DNA of 47,666 nt, taken from Anaerolineales bacterium. Its GTDB lineage: Bacteria > Chloroflexota > Anaerolineae > Anaerolineales > UBA4823. The stretch lies in the NCBI GenBank assembly GCA_016929095.1, contig JAFGJM010000035.1, forward strand, positions 1 through 47,666, written 5' to 3'. How positions within the stretch are numbered: the first letter of the stretch is position 1; each line of letters opens with the position of its first letter. The notes beneath the pieces are model-generated. The model made no database searches and was not told the DNA's origin. It saw only the letters and a list, made by a program, of their open reading frames with translations. A program made the translations under genes and the position numbers. Shown piece by piece: positions 1 through 9,784 of the stretch.

Positions 1-396
1 AAACTCAGGGCAGGCTCCGCAACCTAACTGCGGGTTCCTTCACTGCGTTCAGGATAAACTCCCCACCTGGCATTATAGTAATACAGCCCAATACAAAAAA
101 GTGTTTATGTGGTGAAGTTTTCAAGTGTCAAGTGCCCCGCGCCCTGAGTCCTTCGAAGAGTGTTGAAGCAGCGCACCCAGACCCTAAAGGTTTGTGTTGT
201 TAATGTGCAAGATTTCCACCTGAGATTCTATGACAAACTTTCTAAAACCATGCAAAAAATAACTTTAGGTTTTTTATTTATACTTCCTAATCATATTTCC
301 TTAATAAATGGATTAGTACAAGTAATTTATATCGATATATTGTAAACTACAAAAATCACAATCGAAATTAATGAAAAGAAAAATCAACTATCTTGA
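1..396. other. Intergenic / island border without a convincing gene
   Basis: I see no convincing coding sequence here; the only open frame of note (160-345) has no ribosome binding site and a low-complexity product. Positions 1-60 and about 130-175 carry short motifs of the kind scattered through many bacterial genomes (for example CCTGAGTCCTTCGAAG near 142-157 and, on the minus strand, CCTGAACGCAGTGAAGG near 36-52). The rest (180-396) is AT-rich and continues the base composition of the neighbouring island genes. Confidence 0.4.
28..172. repeat. Possible REP-like dispersed repeat elements
   Basis: Two short segments (about 28-58 and 140-172) contain CCTGAA/CCTGAG followed by GAAGGA- or CTTCGAAG-type strings, a signature I associate with dispersed intergenic repeats in bacterial genomes. 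They sit at the outer edge of the Rhs-tip island. Only one copy of each is visible, so repeat status is inferred from resemblance. Confidence 0.3.
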
Positions 397-1011
397 TTAA
401 TGTGAGCGAATTAATTTCTCTAGGTTTTCGTGCGTATTAGACCACTCGCGATTCGCAGTTAATGGATTTATAAAAGTTAATATGCCTAAATTATCAATTT
501 CAATATATTCATCAACCAATTGAGTTAATATTTTTATTTCATGCCGATTCCATAATTTTAAAAATCTATTTGAGAAATAATTCCCCCAAGAAGCAATCGG
601 TGTTGCATAAATCTCACAACAAAATAAATCTACATCTAAATCTATTTGACCAAAATTTGGTTTTATTTCCTTTATTAGATCAATTAACAAAGATTTATAA
701 TCATAGAATACTTTATCATTATTTGGTATATAACATATATTCCCTTTTGGCAAGAATAGCTGGTTATCTACATCAAATGAGATTACTGTACATTCATCAA
801 TATTATTATATGAAAATTGGTTCAATCTACTTTCCCAGATTGATTTATCAATTTCCCATACAATCTTTTGTTCATTCCACCTACCAAGGTTTATTAGAGG
901 TTCATCTACTGGAAAACATCTATATTTTTTTAATATTTCTAATAGTGATTGAAGATCATATAAATTAATAATTTTTTGTGAACAAAAACAAGCTCGAACG
1001 AAATTAGGCAT
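397..1011 (-). CDS. Hypothetical protein, candidate immunity protein for the adjacent Rhs tip
   Basis: A 204-residue, AT-rich, cytosolic-looking protein with no signal peptide or membrane segment. I do not recognise the family. Its ATG (1011-1009) lies 7 nt after the stop codon of the Rhs tip, and its likely Shine-Dalgarno GAGG is formed by the last codons of that gene, so the two are translationally coupled. Polymorphic toxin loci are typically ordered toxin tip then immunity gene on the same strand, which is the basis for the role given here. It is acidic and rich in Asn, Ile and Leu, as many such immunity proteins are. The immunity function is inferred from position and composition only; an unrelated island gene is possible. 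Confidence 0.6.
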   Translation of the reverse strand: MPNFVRACFCSQKIINLYDLQSLLEILKKYRCFPVDEPLINLGRWNEQKIVWEIDKSIWESRLNQFSYNNIDECTVISFDVDNQLFLPKGNICYIPNNDKVFYDYKSLLIDLIKEIKPNFGQIDLDVDLFCCEIYATPIASWGNYFSNRFLKLWNRHEIKILTQLVDEYIEIDNLGILTFINPLTANREWSNTHENLEKLIRSH

Positions 1012-1018
1012 AATTTTT

Positions 1019-1777
1019 CTACCTCAACCACATTCCCAGGCCATTATTAACATTATAATAAAGTTTATCAATTTCAGGTCCTGCTCGATCAAAAACAGTA
1101 ACCAACGCTCCCGTTGATTGATTTCTCATTACCCCAATTCCCTCATCTATATATTCAAATACAGGAATCTTGTGATAAGTTCCACTATAAATTTGACTCG
1201 TTGCACTTGATGTAATTGTATTTAATCTACTTAGGCTTGTTTGTACTACCGGATTTGATAAACTACCTAAATTCCCAGATTTGGGAATCCCAAGTATTCC
1301 CGCCTTACTATTTAATTGAGATGCAATTTTTGTTAAAGGTGTAACATTTTCTATAGGAATTTGACCTATTGATACTGCTGTTTCAAGTTCATTTGTTGGA
1401 TTCCCGTCTTGGTTTACAATTTGACTTGCATCCATTACAGATTGAACTTCATGTGCACAACCATCATCCATACACGACGCAGGGACAATTATCGGGGCTA
1501 ACATTAATGCAGCCCCCCATGCCATCACATCACCATTTCCTTCAGAATTTTGATAAGCATAAGCACCATCCCCCGGATATTGACTCATCATCATAGCAAA
1601 TCCTGCGATTGCTATGATTATGAGCAATGGGTTATGACCATCAGAATCAATGTATTTCAGCGGATTATTATTGACATACGCATACCTGTCCAGGCCCTGC
1701 ACGCCGCCCGGCACGATCGTGTCCGGCTGGGTGCCCCATCCGTGCTTCCTCCCAGCCCGCCGCTTCTCGTTTACAAT
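1019..1777 (-). pseudogene. Truncated Rhs-family C-terminal tip (orphan polymorphic toxin module)
   Basis: The frame is open from just after a TGA at 1778-1780 to TAG at 1019-1021. It contains the end of an Rhs-repeat-associated core, 'PDTIVPGGVQGLDRYAYV' followed by NNNPLKYIDSDGHNP, which normally closes a protein of more than 1000 residues. Nothing of the YD-repeat barrel precedes it: only about 30 core codons remain. After the core come a hydrophobic stretch (LLIIIAIAGFAMMM) and a variable AT-rich domain ending in KIPVFEYIDEGIGVMRN...DKLYYNVNNGLGMWLR. That strand-rich ending faintly recalls colicin D/CdiA-type tRNase tips, but I cannot assign a family. The internal GTG at 1714 is the only plausible start and would give 231 residues. 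It is probably a silent or displaced tip cassette rather than a functional gene. Confidence 0.7.
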
Positions 1778-1800
1778 TCACCCCAAAGTGATGCTCCATC

Positions 1801-2370
1801 ATGAACATCTTTCGCTGGTTATTCTACAACTTCGCCTACTTGAAAAATCCCCGCTGGGATACGGGTATCTCGCCGCCCGAGCTGATGGATTTCATTGCCG
1901 CGCACCCGCCTGGTAAAGCGCTGGATGTCGGCTGCGGCAGCGGTACAAATGCCATCACCCTGGTGCAGCGCAACTGGCAGGTGGTGGGGGTGGATTTCAT
2001 CCCCTATGCCATCATTCGCGCCCGTCTCAAAGCCCGTCAGGCAAACGCAAATGCCAAATTCCTGCTCGCCGACGCTTCCCGACTGCAAGACATCGGCGAA
2101 CCCTTCAACCTGGTGCTAGATATCGGTTGTTTCCATTCCCTGAGTGCCGACGAACGATTGCGTTACATTTGCAATCTGGAGCACCTTCTAGCGCCGGGCG
2201 GTTTTTTCCTCAATTACACCTTCATTAACTTGTCCGATGAAACCAAACACGGCATCTCCGACCGGGATCTGAACCATATCTCAAAAATATGTTCCCTGGT
2301 TTGGCGGCAGGATGGCCTGGATCACCACGATACCATTTCCGCCTGGTTTTGTTGGGAGAAAAGAAAATAA
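1801..2370 (+). CDS. Class I SAM-dependent methyltransferase
   Basis: A 189-residue protein with a Rossmann-type methyltransferase fold. Motif I is ALDVGCGSG (residues 40-48, SAM-binding glycine loop) and the acidic end of strand 2 is VVGVDFIPYA (D65, expected to hold the ribose). The segment FNLVLDIGCFHSL corresponds to motif IV and LLAPGGFFLNYTF to the post-motif strand near the end of the fold. It resembles the small methyltransferase_25/31 group whose substrates are mostly unknown; no substrate-specific domain is visible. ATG 1801 is the first start, with only a weak upstream ribosome site. It is divergent from the Rhs remnant and marks the return to host-like GC content. The methyltransferase assignment is firm; the substrate is unknown. 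Confidence 0.85.
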   Translation: MNIFRWLFYNFAYLKNPRWDTGISPPELMDFIAAHPPGKALDVGCGSGTNAITLVQRNWQVVGVDFIPYAIIRARLKARQANANAKFLLADASRLQDIGEPFNLVLDIGCFHSLSADERLRYICNLEHLLAPGGFFLNYTFINLSDETKHGISDRDLNHISKICSLVWRQDGLDHHDTISAWFCWEKRK

Positions 2371-2460
2371 AGTACAGATTTCCGAGGTCTTTGCCTGCCT
2401 TCCCCTTATTTCTGGCTTCCTTAATAATCTTATTTATCCCCTCCATTATTAATTTTTCTT

Positions 2461-2489
2461 TTGCCCGATACCCCATTTTAGTATACAAT
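2461..2489 (+). promoter_or_regulatory. Predicted sigma-70-type promoter for the DUF5668-like gene
   Basis: TTGCCC (2461-2466), 17-nt spacer, TACAAT (2484-2489). This would give a leader of about 85 nt before ATG 2584, with a GAGGA Shine-Dalgarno at about 2574-2578. The remainder of 2371-2583 holds nothing else I can identify. Confidence 0.5.
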
Positions 2490-2583
2490 AATCAAAGTAT
2501 CATAACCATAGCGCATTTATTTATTCATTCCCATACAAGGAACTAACAATGTTTTATAAGTTAGTAAACATGAGGACTGTATC

Positions 2584-3054
2584 ATGAGTGATCGCAGACT
2601 GAACGAAAAAGAAGAAGAAAAACAGGAAAAAGAAGTCGAAAAAACCGAGGAGAAATCCCCCGAAGAAAAGAACTGGGACGAAAAGTGGCGTCGAGACCCG
2701 GTAAACACCGCTGCCTGGGCAGCCATTTTTATCTGGGCGGGTTTTGTGTTTCTGTTGGATAATCTGGGGTTACTGGCACGCTTCCTGAGCGGCATCGGCG
2801 GCGAAAGCCTGGTTGAAGCCTTACAACCCTGGGGTGTGGTGCTGGTTGGCGCCGGCGGGATTGTTATTCTGTCAGCCGCCGCGCGCCTGCTGATACCCGA
2901 ACACCGCCGCCCGGTTTTTGGCACCTTCATTTTAGGCATCTTCCTGATCAGCATCGGGCTGGGTGAATTGTTCAGCTGGAACATCATCCTGCCCTTGCTC
3001 CTGATCGCCCTGGGTATATCCATCCTGGTGAGAGGGTTTATTAACCGCAGATAA
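2584..3054 (+). CDS. DUF5668/LiaF-like small membrane protein
   Basis: A 156-residue protein with a highly charged Glu/Lys N-terminal region (residues 1-40, probably cytoplasmic and disordered) followed by about four short hydrophobic segments: AAWAAIFIWAGFVFLLDNLG, VVLVGAGGIVILSAA, TFILGIFLISIGLGELF and ILPLLLIALGISILV. This pattern of paired short hydrophobic hairpins with a WxGxVFLLDNLG-type motif matches the DUF5668 / LiaI-LiaF-like transmembrane domain of envelope-stress accessory proteins. No LiaRS-type partner is adjacent. It is a single-gene unit between its own promoter and a convergent hairpin. Its function is not known; the family is assigned from the membrane motif only. Confidence 0.7.
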   Translation: MSDRRLNEKEEEKQEKEVEKTEEKSPEEKNWDEKWRRDPVNTAAWAAIFIWAGFVFLLDNLGLLARFLSGIGGESLVEALQPWGVVLVGAGGIVILSAAARLLIPEHRRPVFGTFILGIFLISIGLGELFSWNIILPLLLIALGISILVRGFINRR

Positions 3055-3077
3055 CAAAAAATACACCCGCCTTTATT

Positions 3078-3122
3078 CCCCCCATTTTTGCTCTCCAAAA
3101 TGGGGGAGGTTGGGAGGGGGTC
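3078..3122. terminator. Hairpin between convergent genes; MITE-like GC-rich repeat
   Basis: CCCCCATTTT (3079-3088) pairs perfectly with AAAATGGGGG (3097-3106) around an 8-nt loop, followed by a G-rich tail (GAGGTTGGGAGGGGG). It lies between two convergent stop codons and could terminate in either direction, although there is no long T tract. The purine-rich tail makes it look like a dispersed intergenic element as well. Confidence 0.5.
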
Positions 3123-3124
3123 AG

Positions 3125-4270
3125 TTACAACTGATTCAAGTTAAACGTGTTGAACTCATCCCAAGCGTAGCGTAAGGGCGTCCACCATTTTTCCCGCCCG
3201 ATACAGCGAAAATACGGCGCTTCGAAAGCCAAAATCAAATCGCCGATGCGGTAGCGCGGTAACACCGGTGTGGAAACCACCAGACTGCCCATTTCCCCCG
3301 GTTTCATCTCGTGCAGCATTTTCACTCCCGAGCGTGAAACCACCTCAAAGAAAAACAGATCATAATTAGGAGTCCAAGCGCGCTTCTCATCCCGCTGCTG
3401 CCCAAACATCCCCTCTGTCGTCCCATAGATTTCTCGAATAACGGCTTTGCCATACAGGGCGTGCAATGCGGGTTGGTATTTCGTATTGATCCCCGGCACA
3501 CTTCCCAGGGTCATGATCTGTGTATGCCACACATCTTTGGGATATTTGCCGTATTGTTTTTTAACGAACTTGCCAAAGCGCAGCGCAGTCGGACATACGC
3601 CGCCCACCAGGGTCACGTTTTGATCTTTGCATGTCTGGTAAGCCAACTCGAAGCGGCGGTTCCAGTCCTGCTTGCTGGTTCCCCCGCCGATGGTATCGAT
3701 CTCATCCTGCGTGGGCGCCGAGCGTATAGGCGTAAAAGTTGAAACATACTTTGTATATATCCCACTGCTATAACCATATTCCAATTCGCCTTCACCCACC
3801 TTCACTTTACCCACCACCGATGGAAAATTCAGATTTAAGTTCACCCCATCAAAAAGATCGAACCTGCCGCTGGCAGCTACATAATTCATCATGGCCCTTC
3901 CGGCGCTGATGCGCTGCCCCATATCGGTGGGCGTCATGGGGATGAACTTGGATTCTCCCTGGGTGCTGCCACGTGTGATCGCCCACCCAATCGGTTCTTC
4001 ACACAACAGCAAACCGATATCCCCTGCCATCACTCGCTGGATGAGTGGTTTATAAACCTCAAAAGTAGCAATCGGGAAGGCCTTACGATAATCCGCAATG
4101 GATTCAATGTTACTCGCACTATGTTGCATGCCATAATCGGTTTTGGCATAATCCGTGAGCAAGCGCTGCAAAACCGTTTCCTGGGTTTTCTGAGGATTCT
4201 CGATGGCGTCTTGCCAGGGTTGTAATTGGGCTTTTAGGATTAATGCGCCCGTTTCCGGATCGATGTTCAT
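3125..4270 (-). CDS. GH3-superfamily acyl-adenylating enzyme
   Basis: A 381-residue member of the GH3 family (named after the plant auxin-responsive acyl-acid-amido synthetases), in the ANL superfamily that activates carboxylates as acyl-adenylates. Visible motifs are ITRGSTQGESKFIPMT (nucleotide-binding loop), REIYGTTEGMFGQQ (the Tyr-Gly-Thr-(S/T)-Glu adenylate motif) and PRYRIGDL (the conserved Arg/Asp region). It is shorter than plant GH3 proteins (about 600 aa) and ends soon after the last motif, so the C-terminal lid is minimal or missing. Bacterial members are largely uncharacterised. ATG 4270 begins 22 nt after the upstream kinase stop, so co-transcription with the kinase is likely. 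The family is well supported; the acid and acceptor are unknown. Confidence 0.8.
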   Translation of the reverse strand: MNIDPETGALILKAQLQPWQDAIENPQKTQETVLQRLLTDYAKTDYGMQHSASNIESIADYRKAFPIATFEVYKPLIQRVMAGDIGLLLCEEPIGWAITRGSTQGESKFIPMTPTDMGQRISAGRAMMNYVAASGRFDLFDGVNLNLNFPSVVGKVKVGEGELEYGYSSGIYTKYVSTFTPIRSAPTQDEIDTIGGGTSKQDWNRRFELAYQTCKDQNVTLVGGVCPTALRFGKFVKKQYGKYPKDVWHTQIMTLGSVPGINTKYQPALHALYGKAVIREIYGTTEGMFGQQRDEKRAWTPNYDLFFFEVVSRSGVKMLHEMKPGEMGSLVVSTPVLPRYRIGDLILAFEAPYFRCIGREKWWTPLRYAWDEFNTFNLNQL

Positions 4271-4292
4271 AAACCGAGTGCCCCAGGAAAAT

Positions 4293-6434
4293 TTACCAGG
4301 TATTTCCTGGACGCCAAACTGGGTCGAAATCCACGCGCTCGTAATCAGTCAGGCGGGTACGTATGGCGCCGCTCACCGTTAATATGTAGATATCGTGGTT
4401 TCTGCCATCTGGCCAGCTTTCAAAGACTAACCATAATCCATCTGGCGAGTAATTGGCGTCCCTTACCGGTACCGGTCCCAGATCGAAAGCATATTCACTG
4501 TACTCGCCTTCCACATAAGAGGCGGCTACCATTTGTGATATCGCCCCCAAACTTTCCTTTTGAATGAATAAAATGACCTCCCCATCCATCGACCATACCG
4601 GATGCGAATTGATTTTTCCCCCGCTGCGGGTATACACCCGTTGATTCTCCCCATTGGCGCTCATGATCCAAATATCTGACGGTCCATCTTTACGTGAGAC
4701 ATAAGCGATTTGTGCCCCATCCGGCGACCAGGATGGATCGGAATCACGTGAGTACGGCTGCGATAACATCGTGACCGAATTGTCAATAAGATTCAAGATG
4801 TAAATCCTCGGACGTCCAGTGACTCTCAATGAAGTGAAAGCAATGAAATTCCCATCCGGCGACCAATCGGGATCGTAATCGCCACCCGGCGTGGTTGAAA
4901 TGGGCGATAAACCGCTGCCGTCATAGTCGATCACGAATAAACCAGAACCGGGATAAGCATCCTGATTGCTATCGCATGGAGAAATGAACACCAATCGTTT
5001 GCCGTCTGGCGACCAATCCGGCTGGCAAGCCCCTTCCGGTAGATCGGTAAGCTGTCGTAAATTTCCGCCTTTCGTATCCATGATCCAGATTTGGAAAACC
5101 CCAGAGCGGTCGGATACAAAAGCGATCTCCCCGGTACCGCCTCCCACCATGGTCGGCAAAGGGGTATGGGTGAGAGATGGAACTGCTGCTACGAGTGTTT
5201 CAACCATTGTTATGGTAGGATATACCCTGGTTGGCGGGGCGACTGTAGATGTAAACTTGATACCCGCTGACATAGATGTAGTGCTCGTTTGCGTTATATC
5301 GGGTGTATCAGGAGGTGTAAAAGTAATAACACTCGGGAAAACCATGCTTACCCCCTGATGGAATAGTTCGGGATCGAAAACATTAATCAGGATGACAGCA
5401 AACAGCAATAACACACCAAATGAAACCAATGCGAACCAGATGAAATTAAACTTTTCGCTGCCATAGACTTTTTTGGACTGAGCCATTCCGTTTTTATTGG
5501 CTGCCTGTCCGTTTTTTCCGGATTGATCAAACGCCTCATTCAGCAGCTCTGACCATCGGGCATGATTTTTTTCAATTTCCTCGGGTGGGGGTTCCACCCA
5601 ATATTGTCCATCCTCGACGACCAACCCGGATTGAGAATTAAGCAAGGCATTCTTAAATTGGAGCGCCGATTGATATCTTTCATCCGGACGGACCGCCAGT
5701 GCTTTTTCAATGACATCCGATAGTTTCTGCGATATTTTTTGATTGTAGTGTCGTATAGGCGTCAATGGCACTTGATCCATCGCTCGGGATAACGCATCCT
5801 CCGGAATGTAACCGGTCAACGCTGCGTAGAGAGTTGCACCCAGGGAAAACAGATCCGAACGGTGATCTGTACGGGCAGTGCCATATTGCTCTGGGGGAGA
5901 ATACCCAGGGGTCATTGCCCGAGCGCCGGTGGTAGTCGCCTCGCCGCTTTGGATCAATTTCGCCAATCCAAAATCAACCAGGTAAATTTGTCCTGTCGGC
6001 GTTATTTTTACATTTCCAGGCTTAATATCCCGATGAATAATTGGCTGGGTACGCTCTTCCAGGTAAGTCAGCGCATCGCAAATTGCAGCTCCAATGATCA
6101 CGACATCTGCTTCGGGAATATTATGCTCACGATCCATACGCTGGCGCAGGTCTTCTCCCTCGATGAAATCCATTACCAGGTACTGTCCTTGCCCCTCGAT
6201 CACAAAATGATCGGTCACACGCGGTAAATTAGGGTGGCGCAAAGTTGCTAAAATCACTGCTTCACGATGGAATTGGCGGGCATACTCATCGCTCATAAAA
6301 AGATTTTCTTTCAGAGCAACTTCTACGCCCAGGTTCTCATCCACGGCGCGGTAAACTGAACCCATGCCTCCCTGCCCAAGGATTTCAGTCACACGATATC
6401 GCTGATTGATAAGAGTACCCGGCTCCAGTGCCAT
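4293..6434 (-). CDS. Membrane Ser/Thr protein kinase with extracytoplasmic TolB-like (PD40) propeller
   Basis: A 713-residue Hanks-type kinase. The glycine loop is GQGGMGSVY (20-28), the ATP-binding Lys is K42, the helix-C Glu is about E58, the catalytic loop is HRDIKPGN (134-141) and DFG is at 154-156, so it should be active. A Gly-Tyr-Ser-Pro-Pro-Glu segment follows in the activation region. After a linker there is one transmembrane helix (331-351), a Thr/Pro-rich stalk, and from about residue 434 repeated 'DWSPDGKRLVF'-type PD40/WD40-like blades, predicted to lie outside the membrane and sense a ligand. The gene sits 25 nt after gyrB with no Shine-Dalgarno; TATAAT ends 6 nt before the ATG, suggesting a separate leaderless transcript. 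The upstream signal and the substrates are unknown. Confidence 0.9.
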   Translation of the reverse strand: MALEPGTLINQRYRVTEILGQGGMGSVYRAVDENLGVEVALKENLFMSDEYARQFHREAVILATLRHPNLPRVTDHFVIEGQGQYLVMDFIEGEDLRQRMDREHNIPEADVVIIGAAICDALTYLEERTQPIIHRDIKPGNVKITPTGQIYLVDFGLAKLIQSGEATTTGARAMTPGYSPPEQYGTARTDHRSDLFSLGATLYAALTGYIPEDALSRAMDQVPLTPIRHYNQKISQKLSDVIEKALAVRPDERYQSALQFKNALLNSQSGLVVEDGQYWVEPPPEEIEKNHARWSELLNEAFDQSGKNGQAANKNGMAQSKKVYGSEKFNFIWFALVSFGVLLLFAVILINVFDPELFHQGVSMVFPSVITFTPPDTPDITQTSTTSMSAGIKFTSTVAPPTRVYPTITMVETLVAAVPSLTHTPLPTMVGGGTGEIAFVSDRSGVFQIWIMDTKGGNLRQLTDLPEGACQPDWSPDGKRLVFISPCDSNQDAYPGSGLFVIDYDGSGLSPISTTPGGDYDPDWSPDGNFIAFTSLRVTGRPRIYILNLIDNSVTMLSQPYSRDSDPSWSPDGAQIAYVSRKDGPSDIWIMSANGENQRVYTRSGGKINSHPVWSMDGEVILFIQKESLGAISQMVAASYVEGEYSEYAFDLGPVPVRDANYSPDGLWLVFESWPDGRNHDIYILTVSGAIRTRLTDYERVDFDPVWRPGNTW

Positions 6435-6440
6435 TCAATT

Positions 6441-6446
6441 ATTATA
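6441..6446 (-). promoter_or_regulatory. Candidate -10 element for a leaderless kinase mRNA
   Basis: On the minus strand a perfect TATAAT is followed by AATTGA and then ATG (6434). Initiation 6-7 nt downstream of the -10 would start the mRNA at or next to the start codon. There is no Shine-Dalgarno. No good -35 is visible, so this could be a chance match in an AT-rich gap. Confidence 0.35.
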
Positions 6447-6459
6447 AATGAGATATCGC

Positions 6460-8379
<1,920 letters not shown>

Positions 8380-8440
8380 TCAACCTCCAAGATAAATAAA
8401 ATATATACCTGTTATTTAGAAGAAGCCCCGATTGAATATA

Positions 8441-9439
8441 TTACACTTCAGATGATAGTTTCACCCGTTGCAGTACTTGTTCCACCCAGGAGGTGGCATC
8501 ACGATAATAGATAAATGTAGATGCTAATACCCCCGTGGCAATGAATCCATGCCCGGCTAATCCAATCATAGTAAGCCAGGATTCTTCACCCGGAATTCGC
8601 CAAAGAATGTCCATCCCCTCACCCAATATCAAAATAATAAAAAAATACAATGCCGTTGTTGGAAATGTATAACGCGTCATCCGCACGCTGTCTTTCACAG
8701 AATCCCACATCATCCGCTGATTGACAAAAATACCGTGTGCTGAAAAAACCAGCGGGAATATTAACCACAGAACCATTCCCATAAATATCAAAATACCAAT
8801 CCTTCCCATTGATGCCCCCCCTGAAAGCAGTACGGTGATAATACAACTGCCAGGGATAGATAATGTTATTATAATCGCTAACCATAACATAGCCAACAAC
8901 CAAACCTGTATCGCCATCCAAGGCCAGCGTATTATTGTTTTCATCCAGTTTATTTTTCCTGATAGTGCTGCTTGGGCAACGCTCCGAAAATAAAAAGCGC
9001 CAATAGCCAGACCCAGAATTGATAATAAAATCCAAATTCCCAATAATCCCCTTACAGAAATTACTTGAATAGTATGAGGTTCAGTTATCGGATTGGCGAT
9101 CGGTTGAATGGAAACCATCAAGCTGGGAATGCCCACCGGATATGTCCGTAAAATGGACAATAAATTAAAATGATCACCCGAAGCAGCCCACATCTTTCGA
9201 TTCATCTCCAGTATTTCGATCATTTCGGGTGTGGAACTACCAGGCAGATTTTCCATTGCGTATAATATAGAATTTACCAGGGTATTCAACCGAAGATGAG
9301 GTCCTAACCATAAAAATAGATCTAAAATTATCGGAAAAACAATCAAAATCAGATTGTTTGTGATAGAATCAAAGCCGCCAAGGATTGATTGAATAAAATT
9401 TGGTGGGGCAGGCAATGTTTTTGAATTTACGGTGTTCAT
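8441..9439 (-). CDS. Multi-pass membrane protein of unknown function
   Basis: A 332-residue protein with about six hydrophobic segments, for example ILIVFPIILDLFLWLG near residue 35, ILLSILGLAIGAFYF, WMAIQVWLLAMLWLAIIITL, IGILIFMGMVLWLIFPLVF and TALYFFIILILG. A soluble loop follows the first segment. No catalytic motif or transporter signature is visible, and I do not recognise the family; it has the overall layout of glycerophosphoryl-diester-phosphodiesterase-type or DUF7847-like membrane domains, but this is not a firm assignment. It is upstream of gyrB on the same strand with a 61-nt gap. A minus-strand TGGTAAAAT ends 9 nt before its ATG, leaving room for almost no leader. Confidence 0.6.
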   Translation of the reverse strand: MNTVNSKTLPAPPNFIQSILGGFDSITNNLILIVFPIILDLFLWLGPHLRLNTLVNSILYAMENLPGSSTPEMIEILEMNRKMWAASGDHFNLLSILRTYPVGIPSLMVSIQPIANPITEPHTIQVISVRGLLGIWILLSILGLAIGAFYFRSVAQAALSGKINWMKTIIRWPWMAIQVWLLAMLWLAIIITLSIPGSCIITVLLSGGASMGRIGILIFMGMVLWLIFPLVFSAHGIFVNQRMMWDSVKDSVRMTRYTFPTTALYFFIILILGEGMDILWRIPGEESWLTMIGLAGHGFIATGVLASTFIYYRDATSWVEQVLQRVKLSSEV

Positions 9440-9507
9440 AGTGGTGAAATTTTACCATAACCATTTTCACACAGAATCGAATGATCTTCATTTCTAAATT
9501 TAATATC

Positions 9508-9536
9508 TTGACCATAGTACATCTTGTCGGTAAAAT
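9508..9536 (+). promoter_or_regulatory. Promoter candidate P1 of the liv operon
   Basis: TTGACC (9508-9513), 17-nt spacer, TAAAAT (9531-9536); each hexamer matches the sigma-70 consensus in five of six positions. Confidence 0.55.
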
Positions 9537-9538
9537 TA

Positions 9539-9567
9539 TTGCTTAATCGCCTATCGTTTTATATTAT
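9539..9567 (+). promoter_or_regulatory. Promoter candidate P2 of the liv operon
   Basis: TTGCTT (9539-9544), 17-nt spacer, TATTAT (9562-9567), beginning three bases after P1 ends. The predicted leader to the substrate-binding gene is about 210 nt. Confidence 0.5.
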
Positions 9568-9784
9568 GTTCCTTCACAAATTGATTATGATAGGCTTTTT
9601 GGATAGATGCGCGGGGGTTTCCAGGCATTAGAATCCAACAAGTGCGGTCTTGTTTGTGTTTTTTTATGTGTTGGTAGTAAATGAAAGGAGGTTGGTGTCA
9701 GCATACTACGATATAACAAGAAAAAGAACCAATGAAATTACCCAATAATAAAATAAACAATATCCTTCAAGGAGGAGGATGAAG

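Larger units (their letters stand above)
9440..9784 (+). other. Long leader/intergenic region of the liv operon
   Basis: This 345-nt stretch holds no supported gene. It contains two overlapping promoter candidates (9508-9567), a weak hairpin with a T run (9637-9665), an isolated strong Shine-Dalgarno-like AAAGGAGG (9685-9692) that introduces no long frame, and the real ribosome site AAGGAGGAGG (9769-9778). A tiny frame ATG 9681 to TAA 9714-9716 (11 codons) could be a leader peptide but has no good ribosome site of its own. Confidence 0.5.

Noticed and set aside
160..345. 61-codon plus-strand frame in the island border
   Set aside because: It has no ribosome site and a biased, domain-free product in AT-rich DNA.
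2517..3098. Antisense frame of 193 codons opposite the DUF5668-like gene
   Set aside because: The product is Ser/Arg/Pro-rich with no domain; the plus-strand gene has a promoter, ribosome site and membrane pattern.
9637..9665. Hairpin AACAAG/CTTGTT with T run as a firm attenuator
   Set aside because: Stem is only six weak pairs and the T run starts four bases later, so it is kept only as a remark.
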